Shown here piece after piece: positions 49,501-62,769 of a stretch of DNA of 64,000 nucleotides. This DNA is from Liolophura sinensis. Its lineage: Eukaryota > Mollusca > Polyplacophora > Chitonida > Chitonidae. The translations under genes were made by a program, and so were the position numbers. The stretch lies in NCBI RefSeq assembly GCF_032854445.1, contig NC_088295.1, positions 16,973,385-17,037,384 of the forward strand, read 5' to 3'. Within the stretch, counting starts at the first letter, position 1; each line of letters opens with the position of its first letter. The notes below the pieces were generated by a model that was given only the letters and a program-made list of their open reading frames with translations, was not told the origin of the DNA and did no database searches.

Positions 49501-51654
49501 AGATCAAGGTTACATGTATGTTATTTACCAACAATTGTGCACACCATGAAAACTGAAACATTTTTATGATAAAAAGTGAAAAGCCAAAACAAAACTTGCA
49601 GGAGTTTCAAGAACACAAGTGTAATCAACACAAGTAGGAGTAATAGAGGGCGGAGTAAGAATTACATAGGGGTGAGGAAGAGCAAGAGACTTTCCCACGA
49701 GCCCTCCTTGTTAATGGCTGACCATTATGCTTGATCCCCTAGCTTTCTCTTGACAACCAGGCTAATGACCCTGTACCAGACAACTCTCCACCCATAAACC
49801 AGCAGCTACATGATAACCTGTCTACAGCTGTGAGCTAACTATATACTGAAGCCAGGCTGCACCCTTGCTTTCCCACATCCTTTACCTGTCAGGTATTTAT
49901 ATCACTGCTTCCGCCTACCTGGCTTTGATAAAAATTCCTCATTTTCCCATGACAAATTATAGCCTGGAGCTGGTGGCCACAGGGATGTCAATACATCATT
50001 TTCATTATTTATAACTACTGCAAAGAGCCATTTTTGGGATTCTGCTAGACAGATGCATCTGAATAGAAAGCATTCCACAACTGCACTAATCTAATGCTGA
50101 TTACTATCTAAAGATTAGGGTTCTGAGCAGTCATCAACAATTTTGAGTCCATTTTCCAAGTCAAATCAAAATCTGATGAGTGTTATAATTCTTTCTGGAC
50201 AACACAAGGACAATGACCTTGTCCTATCAGCAGACATACATATATAGTTACAGATCAACATACACTCAGCTTAAATCACTGATCAATGTGACATGGTGTC
50301 AACATGTTAATTTAACTCTAAAACCTATCCCTTATAATACTTGACACAGGTTTGCAGCATATACATGTAAATTTCTGATAAATAAAAATATAACATTCCA
50401 AAACAATGCTTGTGACAAATTTACAGAAGAAGCTCTGCAGAGGCTGAGATTACCTATCACATGTTACTGTGCAATAGGACCAGTGTCCCATGAAATCTAC
50501 TAGTCTTCCTCGATATTAACTGGTCCTTCTGTTAATTAAATTAAAAACATGACAAAACTGTGGAACAATTTATTTTCATGTAGATATAGACCATCTAGGA
50601 TTTAAGATGATTTTTTCTAGATACAGGTAATGTAAATGGGTGAGTGCTTAGGGTTTAATGTCATACAGGTGGTGTGGGGACAATTAGTGGTATCTGGGTT
50701 AACTGTATACAATTCCAGGCCAGAAGGACAAGTGTTTTTTCTTTAAATCAACTGGCCACATCAAAATTCCAGTGGCCTCACACCAGCAAATCAGTGTTAA
50801 TTCCTAGCACTGGCTCTGTTGCATGCATCAAGGAATTCTTCTCACACGATACATTTACATGTGCCTTGATCTCTACATCTGTGAGTTGAAGTCTAACACT
50901 ACCAATCCCTAAATCAACATGAGAAGGTGATCCCAGACACTGAGAAACATTCAATCATGCTTCGACTGAATGAGTGTGACACATGTACAAGACAGCTAAG
51001 CTACTGTTAGGAGGAAAAGTGTAACAAACATCAGTACAAAAGCCAGAGTACACACAGCTTGGGTAAACAAAGAGGTGGAGAATCTCTGCCAATGCCTGTC
51101 TGCTGATTCCTTATAACAATTCCCAGCACACGGCCATCTTAGTCGGCCCAACCCACATGTCTGCATGTTAAGATCTACACCAACCTGGGAATTCGGATGG
51201 GCTAAATTATACAGCTTTTTAGTCTCAAGTTTTCAATGTAGACTATTTCTATGATGCACTATACTGTTATTCAAGGTTTAAAACAACTCAGCCAAAAGAT
51301 GACGTCAAAACACAGAAATGCCAAATATGCAGCTTTTCAGTTTATTTGAAGGGCCCTGGCTTTTGCATTATGACAGTCCTGTTAGTAGGTTAACAGGATG
51401 ACATCCAACATAGCAATTTAAGCATCTGCAAATTCTTACTAACTACACAACAACAAAATGCAAAAATTACACATCGGTAATGACAGTAGAGACGACTGAT
51501 ACTTTATTGGATTCACTGGGTACATGTATGTAACCTCTTTGCCTTTTCCACATCAAGGATTTAATTAATGAGGACCCAGATCATACATGTATGTGGGTAA
51601 GCACATGAGCTGAATTCCACAACCATGTTCTTCTAAAGCACCTGCCTCTCTTAA

Positions 51655-52335
51655 TCCTATAGATGTGAGTTACAGAACATTCATACAGAGCACATGGAGG
51701 TGAAAATGTTGCTTATAATCAAAATGTGCCTAAGCAACACCTTCCCCTTTCTCTCTTACAGTATTTCTTCTATAGGTGTGAGTTACAGAACATTCATATA
51801 GCGCACATGGAGGTGAAAATGTTGCTTATAATCACAATGTGCCGAGCCACACCTTCCCCTTTCTCTCTAACAGTATTTCTTCTATAGGTGTGAGTTACAG
51901 AGCATTCATATAGTGCACATGGAGGTGAAAATGTTGCTTATAATCACAATGTGCCGAGCCACACCTTCCCCTTTCTCTCTAACAGTATTTCTTCTATAGG
52001 TGTGAGTTACAGAGCATTCATATAGTGCACATGGAGGTGAAAATGTTGCTTATAATCACAATGTGCCGAGCCACACCTTCCCCTTTCTCTCTAACAGTAT
52101 TTCTTCTATAGGTGTGAGTTACAGAGCATTCATATAGCGCACATGGAGGTGAATATGTTGCTTATAATCACAATGTACCCAAGCCACACCTTCCCCTTTC
52201 TCTCTTATGCCTTATACAGGTGTGAGACACAGAACATTCATATAGCGCGCATGGTGTTGGTCATTAGCAGAGTGTGTCCCTCTTAGTCCTTCTATAGGTG
52301 CGAGTTACAGAACAGTCATATATCGCTCTCAACCC
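51655..52335. repeat. 112-bp tandem repeat, about 6-7 copies
   Basis: The phrase ggtgtgagttacagaacatt recurs at 51664, 51777, 51889, 52001 and 52113 (period 112-113), then in degenerate copies near 52221 and 52309 that are shortened (spacing about 108 and 88). Each unit also holds gcacatggaggtgaaaatgt and ccttcccctttctctc. Confidence 0.95.
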
Positions 52336-53610
52336 CCTCAACATGAAGCCTTAATATAGCAGAGCATTATAAATCATTTCTGTCAACAGTTTCTATTTGC
52401 TGACTCTCAGACAGCTGGAATGGCAGCCAACTGCACAGCTGGATCACATGCAGAATTCTACTGTGTCCACCGTGACAGCTCATCAGTCTTCACTATGTAG
52501 TAACACTGTTTAGGCATCTCATTTACTTGTTTGTTTTCCTAATCTTGTTTGGGAAAACATACATCTTATAGACCAGCCAGGGGTTTACAGAAGTCAGCTG
52601 GACAGGCCAGTACTTGGTTTATCGATAAAAAACTCAATATCTAGTTATATTTATTCATTTCAGGCTGATTCAAGAAGTATTCAAAATTCTGTATTCAAAA
52701 TCTTGCAATACAAGTTATCTCCTTCCTACAGAAAATCTTCACAGTGAGGGCTAAGGGGTATGCATATGAAAACGAACATGATCGACACACAATAAGCTTC
52801 TTTGGTCTCTGCCAATCTTCCCAAATAAATTTGATCAACTTCTGTGGCTTCACATCATTCTGTTTTTGACATTAGTGTAACGCGAGTTGTTTTAAACACA
52901 TAGTGTCAGGTGGCACTAATAGGGCCAATAAGCCAACCAGTCTTCGTATGAAGTTTGCAATTTCGTCTCATCTGATATATAGGTTACAGCAGCAAAATTA
53001 AAACCTTTTTTGTCCGATATGAACATTTACAAGCGACATCGATTCAGTATAAGAGCGTGTTTTTAGTTCAAAGACAGAACATGGAGATATATGCCACACA
53101 CGACTTCAGGACGTTGAGATCCAGCCGTAATCATTGTGGAACAAGCGAATTTTATCACTCTAAATATGTAGCCTCTCTATCTAAGGACCATTACAGTTAA
53201 TATTCCAACTCACTATTTGTGAAATAATATTAACTCACTATTTGTGGCTGTCCATAAGTCATGAACTGTTTTAATGCATTGAAATCTTCATTTATTTTCA
53301 CAAGTAACGATAGTATTTCAAGAGAATTTAGATAATCCACAGAGCATTCATCTTGACACACCATTATTTTCATGTATCCCAGTAAAAGGTTTCATGATTT
53401 TAATAATTATACTCTCTCAAATGTTTTCTTTTTCTTTAGTTTTCAACCTAGATCATTTTTGATGTGAGATTTAACAAATTGAGAGTTACAGCCACTAAGT
53501 CATGAACACTCGACCTTTGTATCTTGATCCATGACTGAATATTGTTTGAAAGTGATGTTGAAACCAATCGCATGTTTTGAATTTCTGTCAGTCCAGACTC
53601 TTCCTGGGCA

Positions 53611-55212
53611 GGTGTTCATAGCAGCCACCAGGGTGGAGTCGTAGTGTTTATAGCAGCCACCAGTGTCGAGCGATAATGTTCATAGCAGCCACCAGGGTGG
53701 AGTCGTGGTGTTTACAGCAGCCACCAGTGTCGAGCGATAATGTTCATAGCAGCCACCAGGGTGGAGTTGTGGTGTTTATAGCAGCCACCAGGGTGGAGTT
53801 GTGGTGTTCATAGCAGCTACCAGGGTGGAGTCGTGGTGTTCATAGCAGCCACCAGGGTGGAGTCGTGGTGTTTATAGCAGCCACCAGTGTCGAGCGATAA
53901 TGTTCATAGCAGCCACCAGGGTGGAGTTGTGGTGTTTATAGCAGCCACCAGGGTGGAGTCGTGGTGTTCATAGCAGCCACCAGGGTGGAGTCGTGGTGTT
54001 CATAGCAGCCACCAGGGTGGAGTTGTGGTTTTTATAGCAGCCACCAGGGTGGAGTCGTGGTGTTTATAGCAGCCACCAGGGTGGAGTCGTGGTGTTCATA
54101 GCAGCCACCAGGGTGGAGTCGTCGTGTTCATAGCAGCTACCAGGGTGGAGTCGTGGTGTTTATAGCAGCCACCAGGGTGGAGTTGTGGTGTTCATAGCAG
54201 CCACCAGGGTGGAGTCGTGGTGTTTATAGCAGCCACCAGGGTGGAATCATAGTGTTTATAGCAGCCACCAGGGTGGAGTCGTGGTGTTCATTGCAGCCAC
54301 CAGGTTGGAGTATGGTGTTCATAACAGCCACCAGGGTGGAGTCGTGGTGTTCATAGCAGCCACCAGGTTGGAGTATGGTGTTCATAGCATCCACCAGGGT
54401 GGAGTTGTGGTGTTTATAGCAGCCACCAGTGTGGCACGATAGTGTTTACAGCAGCCACCAGGGTGGTGTCGTGGTGTTTAAAGCAGCCACCAATGTGGAG
54501 CGATAATGTTAATAGCAGCCACCAGGGTGGAGTCGTGGTGTTTATAGCAGCCACCAGTGTGGAGCGATAATGTTTATAGCAGCCACCAGGGTGGAGCGAT
54601 AGTGTTTACAGCAGCCACCAGGGTGGAGTCATGGTGTTCATAGCAGCCACCAGTGTGGAGTGATAATGTTTATAGCAGCCACCAGGGTGGAGTCGGTGTT
54701 TATAGCAGCCACCAGGGTGGAGTCATGGTGTTCATAGCAGCCACCAGGGTGGAGTCGTGGTGTTCATAGCAGCCACCAGGGTGGAGTCGTGGTGTTTATA
54801 GCAGCCACCAGGGTGGAGTTGTGGTGTTCATAGCAGCCACCAGGTTGGAGTATGGTGTTTATAGCAGCCACCAGAATGGAGTTGTAGTGTTTACAGCAGC
54901 CACCAGGGTGGAGCGATAGTGTTTACAGCAGCCACCAGGGTGGAGTTGTGGTGTTTATAGCAGCCACCAGTGTGGAGCGATAATGTTTACAGTAGCCATC
55001 AGGGTGGAGCTATAATGTTTATAGCAGCCACCAGGGTGGAGCGATAGTGTTTACAGCAGCCACCAGGGTGGAGTTGTGGTGTTTATAGCAGCCACCAGTG
55101 TGGAGCGATGTTTATAGCAGCCTCCAGGTTGGAGTCGTGCTGTTTATAGCAGCCACCAGGGGGGAGTCATGGTGTTTATAGCAGCCACCAGGGTGGAGTC
55201 GTGGTGTTTATA
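53611..55212. repeat. 32-bp minisatellite, about 50 copies
   Basis: The unit begins ggtgtttatagcagccacca and ends gggtggagtcgt (32 bp). Variants include gtgtcgagcgataat, ggttggagtatg and ttgtggtgttcata. The array is far richer in GC than the surrounding intron. Each unit contains a pyrimidine-poor cagccaccag on plus and ctggtggctgc on minus. Confidence 0.97.
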
Positions 55213-56303
55213 TGCTGTAGGCAGGCATGGTGGCATTTCAGTACTGTTCAAGATTGACAAACACACAGGATAACATAAATGTTAGAAGCTCTCAGTGTCA
55301 AAAGCTGCTCACTGGAGCACAGACTGTAGCTATTCATATCACATCCTCTTTTTGGAGACAAAATCAAGCCTGCAGGGTAGAATATGTACAACCATCCTCT
55401 TCACATTTTTACCAAAGACAACGCTGAACCATGCCTTAGGCTGATCAATGCAGAAGCCTTTTGATTCCACATAGGCCACATCAACATGATAAAATGTAGT
55501 GTTCACTCGTGCACATACCATCCTGATATTCTGATCAGAATTTGCAAGTATTCATGCTGTGTTGTTACAAACTTATTCACAAATCCGTCACATTTTCATG
55601 TATAGATGAGAAGTATTTTTCCTGCTCCACAATTTCCTGAAAAACTTCAGTTTATACCACCAAGGTTTGTAGTCTATTACCAGGGACAATATATTACATA
55701 GTAGATATATAACATCTATACACAGATATATTACATAGTAGACTTTAAACTTATGCGCTTGTACAGACTGGGAAAACAGGCATAAGATGTTGTGACGTCA
55801 TCATTAGCTACACTAAATAATCTGCAGACATCTAAATAGTTATATTGTTTTTCACATACACATGTAGCAGTTATGGAGATCATGTGCCGAGGAATGTTGT
55901 AAGATCATGCTTGGATCGGCTGGCCACGATGGTACCATGGTGGCACCATAATACGCAAACCCAGATCGGATTGCTTGCTAATCATACATGTACCATGGAG
56001 CATGATTCGACCATGGTGGGCCCACCATACGACTGTGGAGCCATGATGGGCATAAGATATGCAGCTGGAATGTAGCTGTACTGTACATGTCCATGTATAA
56101 TCAGGTAAATGAAAAGTAATGTTTTTGGATACCTTTAATGTGCTTTTCTAAGCTCTGAGAAATGCAATGCAACAAGAATTTTGGTGATCATTTCTGGCAA
56201 AATCATTGAATACTGAAAGCTCAGTATTGATCATTTGTATTGATCATGATGTATATGTATGTAGAAGTAAGATAATTACAGGTGGATGTGCAATGTAACT
56301 CAC

Positions 56304-56415
56304 CTAGCCAGTTCCTGTCCAGGTATATAGCCACAAAGGATGGTGGTATGGTAAAATAATCCACAAATGAAAACAGTTCCAGCCAAAACCATAGCTTATC
56401 ATTGGCAGCCACAAA
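56304..56415 (-). CDS. slo (KCNMA1): slo exon E3: end of S2, S3 helix
   Basis: This 112-bp exon has a CTTTCAG acceptor and a GTGAGT donor. It encodes [20 protein letters not shown] followed by [18 protein letters not shown]. The [11 protein letters not shown] motif and the S3 aspartate (D186 in human BK) are conserved. It ends with one base of the Gly codon. The next coding exon is 16.3 kb away, across the longest intron of the gene. Confidence 0.97.
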
Positions 56416-57256
56416 CTGAAAGACAAGGCAAGGATGAAGTATTACTACTGATATACTTTAATATATAAAAGTAGACTACACTGGAGTACCTCAGTCACTG
56501 TACAATGACTATCAGCCAACACATCTTCAACCTATGCTGCCATCACCATGATCATGCAGAGGGTCAGATGAGGAACTACACTATAGCTTTCACAGTTTAA
56601 CCAAAGTCTGGGTCACTTGTCTTCTTAATTACAGTACATTCTTAACAGTACATTAGCATGCTGTACATAAGATTTGAATGATTGGTCATCCAGTCTCAAC
56701 ACCACTTTCAGCCATATTTTAAGATTCCCTCCTGATGAAATTATGTTTTGATATTACCCAAGGTATTTCAGTACCCAGTTAGATTTTTTGTCAGTGTTTT
56801 CCTGAGACAGTATCTCTGAAGCGTTACATGTACATACTGTAAGTGACAAATGGCAAAATACCATGATTTTGAAACAGTACTGCTCACAGTGCACATAAAC
56901 ACGCCAGGGTTAGATAAAGATATTTGTGACAATGACCTCATATGAAAATAGAAAAAATCCAACTAGTAGCTCAGAGAAATCTTCTCATGTTTTTCCTTTA
57001 AATTTTTGGAAATGACAGTTGAAATTTTCCCTGATGTTGTCAGGCCCTTGATCTGACGATGCATATGAAAATGAAATTTCTGAAAAGTGTTCTATATTTG
57101 GCCAGACCAATCTACATAACAAGGAAGATAGCAGACACACGAAAATGTTTTTCATGTACAACGGAAATGTACACAAAAGTAAATATTTTTTTCTTGATTG
57201 AATAAATAAATGTAAAAGATGACAGGATTAAACTAAAATAAAAAAGATTCCCTTAC
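56416..57256. other. introns E2-E3 and E1-E2
   Basis: The intron 56416-57256 and the shorter 57357-57714 contain no feature I can name. Both are AT-rich. Confidence 0.4.
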
Positions 57257-57356
57257 CCTTATAAAGAAGTAAATCATAAAAAAGACGTTGAATGCCAGGT
57301 CAACCTGCTGGGTTGTACTTTTAGCCCATGGAACACAAGTCTCTACTGATGTGTTT
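57257..57356 (-). CDS. slo (KCNMA1): slo exon E2: S1-S2 loop and start of S2
   Basis: This 100-bp exon has a CTTTCAG acceptor and a GTAAGG donor. It completes the split Glu codon, then encodes an extracellular loop with a cysteine (VETCVPW) and the S2 start [18 protein letters not shown]. The S2 aspartate (D in VDLAFN) and arginine (last R) are the voltage-sensing residues known as D153 and R167 in human BK. It ends in phase 0. Confidence 0.95.
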
Positions 57357-57714
57357 CTGAAAGAAAAAAACATCAATACATGTAAATGCATTCACATCTA
57401 AAACATAATATCAATAAAATTTCCAATTTCTATAATGTTAACTTCTGAACGCATGTGATTTCTTGGCCAGTTCACGTCACATTTTATGGTTTTGTTTAAA
57501 CATACATTGTGCATGTGGTCCATTTAATGACATCATAAAAGGTCAAATAATAAAATTTCAAGAAACACATGAATAAAGTTCATCTGCAGAAAAAACTTGC
57601 TTGCTTGCTCTTAAGACCAAAAATTTCTCCTCACTTAATTATACAGATAGTTATGCCAGAATATATGATTCAGTTTAAATTTCTCCTCAGTACTTGTAAG
57701 GTAAAGGTACTTAC

Positions 57715-57776
57715 TCTGAAGCATCTATAAAATAGATGATGAGGGAGGCTATACTGAGTAAGAACACCAACCCAAC
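57715..57776 (-). CDS. slo (KCNMA1): slo exon E1: S1 transmembrane helix
   Basis: This 62-bp exon follows a GTTTCAG acceptor and ends at GTAAGT. It encodes VGLVFLLSIASLIIYFIDAS, which matches the S1 helix of Slo1 almost residue for residue. It enters in phase 0 and leaves two bases (GA) for the next exon. It is the most upstream exon I can identify. The conserved stretch before S1 (KDWAGELISGQ in known BK channels) was not found in 57777-64000. Confidence 0.93.
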
Positions 57777-59840
57777 CTGAAACAGGGCAAAATCTACATT
57801 CAATGGACTGCAATAGTTGTATGCATGTTGTCTAAAGACAAGTAGGCCTGATAGCTATAGGACGCTCTAAGGGTGTGTGACACATGGGATATGATACAGA
57901 TATACAAACCTGGCAGAGAACAGATAAAGATAGAAAAGACAGAGAACTTTAATAAAATGCCTCACAATTCTTAACATATACAAACTTGTACATGAGGTGA
58001 TACATGTGTAATCACACAATATGATATTCATGTATGTTATTCACAGCAAAATATTGGATTTGGTCTTTATCTTTAACTTACATCTTCCCCATAACGCAAA
58101 TAATAACAGGATGATTGTCTGTGTCAAGTTACTAATGATGTGACAAAGGCATTCAGCTTTCAACACTTCTTAAAAATACAACAACATTCAAATAATTTAA
58201 AAAGAAAATTACATATCATTGTGTAAACAATGTTTACGTTTATATTATGTGTACATAATTTTAGTATTGGATGACAAACAGCAAGTTTTCATGGCCATTT
58301 TCACTCTTCATTTCCCCAGTTTCAATTTTGTGCAATACCAGTATCAGCAAAGATTGATTCACATAATAGTTAATGCCATGACAGGCACCTAACCAAAATG
58401 AATCCGTCAACATTCACGTTGGACTCTATGTCACGTTTTTGTATTTAACCAATAATGAACATTCTGGATCAAGCTCTTAATGTCAGCTGGACCAATATGC
58501 CCTTTATTTGTGAACTGTCAATGTTCACTGGAAAATTGATACCCTGCTTCATCTAAAGTGGCTTTCTCATGGAGATGTATACAAGCAACACATTAGTTTG
58601 TGAGCCCTAAAAGACAACAACATCCATCAGAAACCAATGCAGGAAAGATAACATCATTCAACTGGTGGGATTTATCTTCAAAACATAGGCTTTCAATGAA
58701 CCAAGTCATGTCAAATCACATGTACACTCAGTGTCAATGTACATGCTGCTACTTAACACAATGGCTACCACTGTGCTTTTGGACACAGAAGTTTTGGTTA
58801 TTCTGTCACAAGCATACATTACAGAGCTTACAATACTGTATTAGCCACCTGCTCTAATTATCTAGCTGAATGATTTACAGCCAGGCTGGTGACTTGTAAT
58901 TTGCTGTTGAAAACGTGCAAGTTCAGGCAAGTTATTCCTTGTTGTGAATACATATTTTAAATGTGCTGCAAAAGATGACACATCACAGCTTTCGCTAAAG
59001 GAATTTTCTATATTACATTACTGTTTTATGTAATATGACAGGTGAAATTTATATCCAACAAAACTAATTTACCTATAACTACATCTGGGAGCTTTGGCAG
59101 CAATGATAATGGTTTGGCTGAAAATGTCATTATATAAAGAATTATCATGCAAATATATTGCAAAGTATGGCACTACACATTTTAGCATATATGTGTATGC
59201 TCTGCAGTGTCATGCAAGCAGTTGTGAAGTTTTTCACAACATACAGGAACCAACTATGCACAGAAATGCATCAGCTCATTTAGTGAACTAAAATCCAATG
59301 ACTGTTTTCAACTTCAGCCTCTTAAAGTGATCTCTAGCATACAAAGAAATTAACAGATGAGTTTCATCTTCCATGCATCCACTACGACCAACCAAACAGA
59401 GTGTGAAAAAAAAGGTCATCTTTCTTGATGTAAATCAGCCATGAGGAAAACACCAATATTCAATTAACGATCTCATGAAGTGGTGGATCAGAGTGCCTGT
59501 GACATGGTCTATACAAAGCCAAACCTCAAGAGTATCAGAGTCTTGTCCTTGATGAATTATCTCCCAACATTAAATATGTGAATTGTATCCCAAGGCACTG
59601 TGTAATACAAATCTGGGCTGAGTGTGTCAGGCGAGCGAGTTAGGCAATCACTCTCTGGCATACAATGATCTCTCTACACAAAAAGCCTAGGGCTTTTGAG
59701 AAAATACTAACACTCAATACTCATTTTCTATGAAACTTGCTAACTTTAAGAACCTACACTGAATGCACGTGAAACTTTGGCAAAAATCAGACAATTTCGT
59801 TCAACAAAAAGGCAAAGGTTGGCATTTACATACAGTAGAT
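57777..59840. other. intron upstream of E1
   Basis: AT-rich with no coding similarity. The exon expected upstream of S1 (S0-S1 linker) was not seen here nor in the remainder to 64000. Confidence 0.4.
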
Positions 59841-60053
59841 CTATCTATTTATTTAATCTGTGTTTAACGCCATACTCAAGAATATTTTACTTATATGATG
59901 GCGGCCAGCTTTAAGGTGGAAAGAAACTGGGGAGAGAACTAGGCAAACCCACGACCATTCGTAGGTTGCTGGCAGACCTTCCCACGCATGGCCGGAGAGG
60001 AAGCCAGCATGAGCTGGACTTGAACTCACAGCGAACGCATTGGTGCAGTAGAT
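59833..60053 (-). repeat. SINE family A, 5'-truncated
   Basis: The body is 59841-60045. It begins on plus with atctatttatttaatctgtg and ends at gcgaacgcattggtg, just short of the tRNA-like head. An 8-base repeat cagtagat (59833-59840 and 60046-60053) flanks it and may be the target duplication. Confidence 0.88.
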
Positions 60054-61222
60054 TTAAGTTTCAATCATAAATCAAATTTCTAGTGTTAAATATTAACATA
60101 AGTTTAAGGTAAAACATATTTCATGGAGCCCCATAATGGGTGTTATTAATGAAGCAATCATCCAGATCGTGTTTGGTCTATTGCTCTATCCATATACAGT
60201 CACCATGGCCATGCATCCATTGTGGTCATCTAGCAAGAGGAAAGCACACAATAAGCCATATAAATGACATGGCTAGCGGACAAGTCAACACTGGACTCAT
60301 TAATTTTCCTACCAAATACTGCATATTTTCTGACTTTCCACTACAAATACACAGCTCTGCTCGTAAGCATATAATCAAGCTTCTTTTAGAAGATCCATCA
60401 ATTACCCAAGGCTCTAAATGTTCTGAGTCTTGCATATATATAATGATGACTCTAAAAAACAAAAGCAGGAACAAAGAGTTGTATAACAAGTATTAATAGA
60501 TATGTACATGTTACATCCTCTCTGTCTTTGTGTGTAACACAAACTACACTACTGTTGGGATAATGTACATGTATCATGATATCAAGAAATAAAGTACAGG
60601 CCTTTGGTTTGTGTTGGTGATTTAGTTCTGCTTAATATTGTACCCCCAACAGAATTCAACTAAGGTAAATGTTGTACATCGCTTAAACACATATGTAAGT
60701 ACATGGAGCTACCAGTGTAAGTCTGCCAGTACATCTAACATCTGTACATAAAATTTTGCATTCAAACATGTAGATAATGCAAGTAGACATAAGCATTTAT
60801 CTGATATTATATATCATTATATATTAAACATTTCAGTTTAAACCTTAATGTTACATTAATTTTTTTTAGTAAGTCTCTTGACTGCTATCCTATTAAGTGG
60901 AATGGCTAAATCCTGCAGAAGCCCAGACTTCTGCAACAACAGCTGACTTGCCTCCCAGCATGTACTCTACTTTGAAATATATTTAAACATTCCAACCAGA
61001 ACCTAAAGCTACCTTCAAACAGATTTCCCTTATGTCAATATTAAAGAAATATGTAAATACATCTGATTGGTTAATTTCAGCCAGAAAACAGATTAAAAGC
61101 TCAGTCCTGTCACTTAAACAGGTTTCCTAATTTAATGACATCATCAAATACAAACTATTGTTCATTAATGTTTGTACAGTGGATAAACTGGTGATCAGGT
61201 GCAATAAACAGGTAGTAAAGAA

Positions 61223-61290
61223 ACAAAAACACCGTGCTCAAGATATTGTTATTTATATGACGGCAGCTAGATTTATAGGTGGAGGACCAA
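61223..61290 (-). repeat. SINE family A relic
   Basis: A short match on plus: caccgtgctcaagatattg, then atttatatgacggcagctag and tataggtggagga. Highly diverged, neither end present. Confidence 0.55.
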
Positions 61291-61547
61291 ATGTAAATGA
61301 ATTTCATTAACAAACTACAGCATTTAAGTACATGGTTTGAACATTTATGTTGCTGGGCAAAAGCCAACAATTTTTAAATCTGACCTACACCACCCACTGA
61401 CTCAGTGAAGATATATTTATATATATTTCAATATTTGAAATGGATAATTTGGAAGTGAATACAAATTTACATAATATGTATATGTAATAACATAAGCCAT
61501 TCATTCTATTACTTAAGACTTTCTATTCCATACATTCTAGAAAAATG

Positions 61548-61690
61548 AATGATTTGATTAGTGTTTTATTATAATGCTATACTCAAACGCATTTCACTCA
61601 CACTGTATATGATGACGGTCTTGACTAGGGGCGAGGAAACCAATGAGCCCACAGTATACTAAGCTACTGACCTTCGCCAGGTCATGTATT
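61548..61690 (-). repeat. SINE family A-related, diverged
   Basis: On plus: gatttgattagtgttttatt, atactcaaacgcatttcact, then gatgacggtcttgactaggg and gcgaggaaacc. The order of blocks matches the family A 3' end, but the body past that point differs. Confidence 0.6.
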
Positions 61691-62769
61691 ACCAGTAAAT
61701 AGGTGAGTTTGTCTGATGGCTACTGCAATCTGGGAGACAAATTACATAATGTATATGGTTGTCCTGCTGTCCAAATATCCTATTACTAACATGAAGGAAG
61801 TTTAAAACTATTTTCAGGCCTCAGACTTTCACCCACAGCTTGACAAATGAAATGCATTATATTCAGGGCTTGCTGTTAAGGTAAAACTCTCCAAGCCTGT
61901 CACAGGCATCTGTCACAGTCATTTATCGGTAGTCTAATAGTTGTATTGAGTTTAGTTATCTCACTGGCATTTAAACTGTTGCGAAAAATTTTCACTCTTC
62001 CTGACAGCTCTCTACGTGGCTCATGAATGAAGGAAACTGAGCAGATCTTGTACTTTCTGACTTAAACTACGTAAGCCATGGGCACCCCAGCATGCTCTAG
62101 AAGTGTGACCTTACCAGTGGAGAAAACATAGCAATTACAGATGAAAGAGTGCTAAAAGTTAGTTGTGAATGTGGTCTTTAATATTTTTTTGATTTTTCTT
62201 GTAAGAGATAGAGACATTTGAAAATACTTTTTGTATGATGGTTTTTTTTGGACCACCTCTTGGTAGGATAAATCAGGATGTAACACAAAATAATAAATAT
62301 ATTTCCACTAGAATTTGGTCTTTTCAGCACAACAAATGTGTTCAACCTGTATTTTGATCACATTTATATTTTCAATACACATGCATTCATAAATATTATC
62401 ATAATACAGAATAAATGCATGTTTTTGAATAAACAACAAATTTCCATTCAAATAAATTATTATACATGCATCACATCCTTATTTAGAACATTATTTATAT
62501 GATATATACAAAAAGGTGGTCCCAAATACCCTTTTTGTTTAAAGAAAAAAATGTAGAAAATATACATGAAAGACCACATTCGCACATACATCTTCATGCT
62601 CTTTTATGTGTTTTGGCATCATTTTTATGTCTTCTTCTCCTTTAACATGAGGGCCCAAATGTTTTCCAGAACTAAAACGGTTCTGAAAACTTGTATCGTA
62701 AGGATGAGGGATTCTGACAACAATACATTTCAACCAGTACTTACATTAAGTCTATTCCAAGAGTATTTG

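Larger units (their letters stand above)
40036..56303. other. 16.3-kb intron between S3 exon and S4 exon
   Basis: This is the largest intron of the gene. It contains three tandem-repeat arrays (41911-42553, 51655-52335, 53611-55212), an (atca)n-rich stretch at 43380-43530, a short duplication ggacagaaactgatcagtta (44778-44822), and a palindrome-rich patch at 55850-56090. I looked for a second copy of the S4 or pore exon and saw none. Open frames here (for example 43525-43848 minus, 107 codons; 45217-45609 plus, 130 codons) have no recognisable domain. Confidence 0.5.

Noticed and set aside
53611-55212. Regular 32-bp repeats as a CRISPR array
   Set aside because: Units are contiguous with no unique spacers, in a eukaryotic intron; it is a minisatellite. 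The same applies to 27421-28642.
40036-56303. Second, canonical copy of the S4 or pore exon in the large intron
   Set aside because: Looked for on the minus strand by eye for TVGYGD and LRFLRALRL coding patterns and not seen; a proper translated search is still needed.
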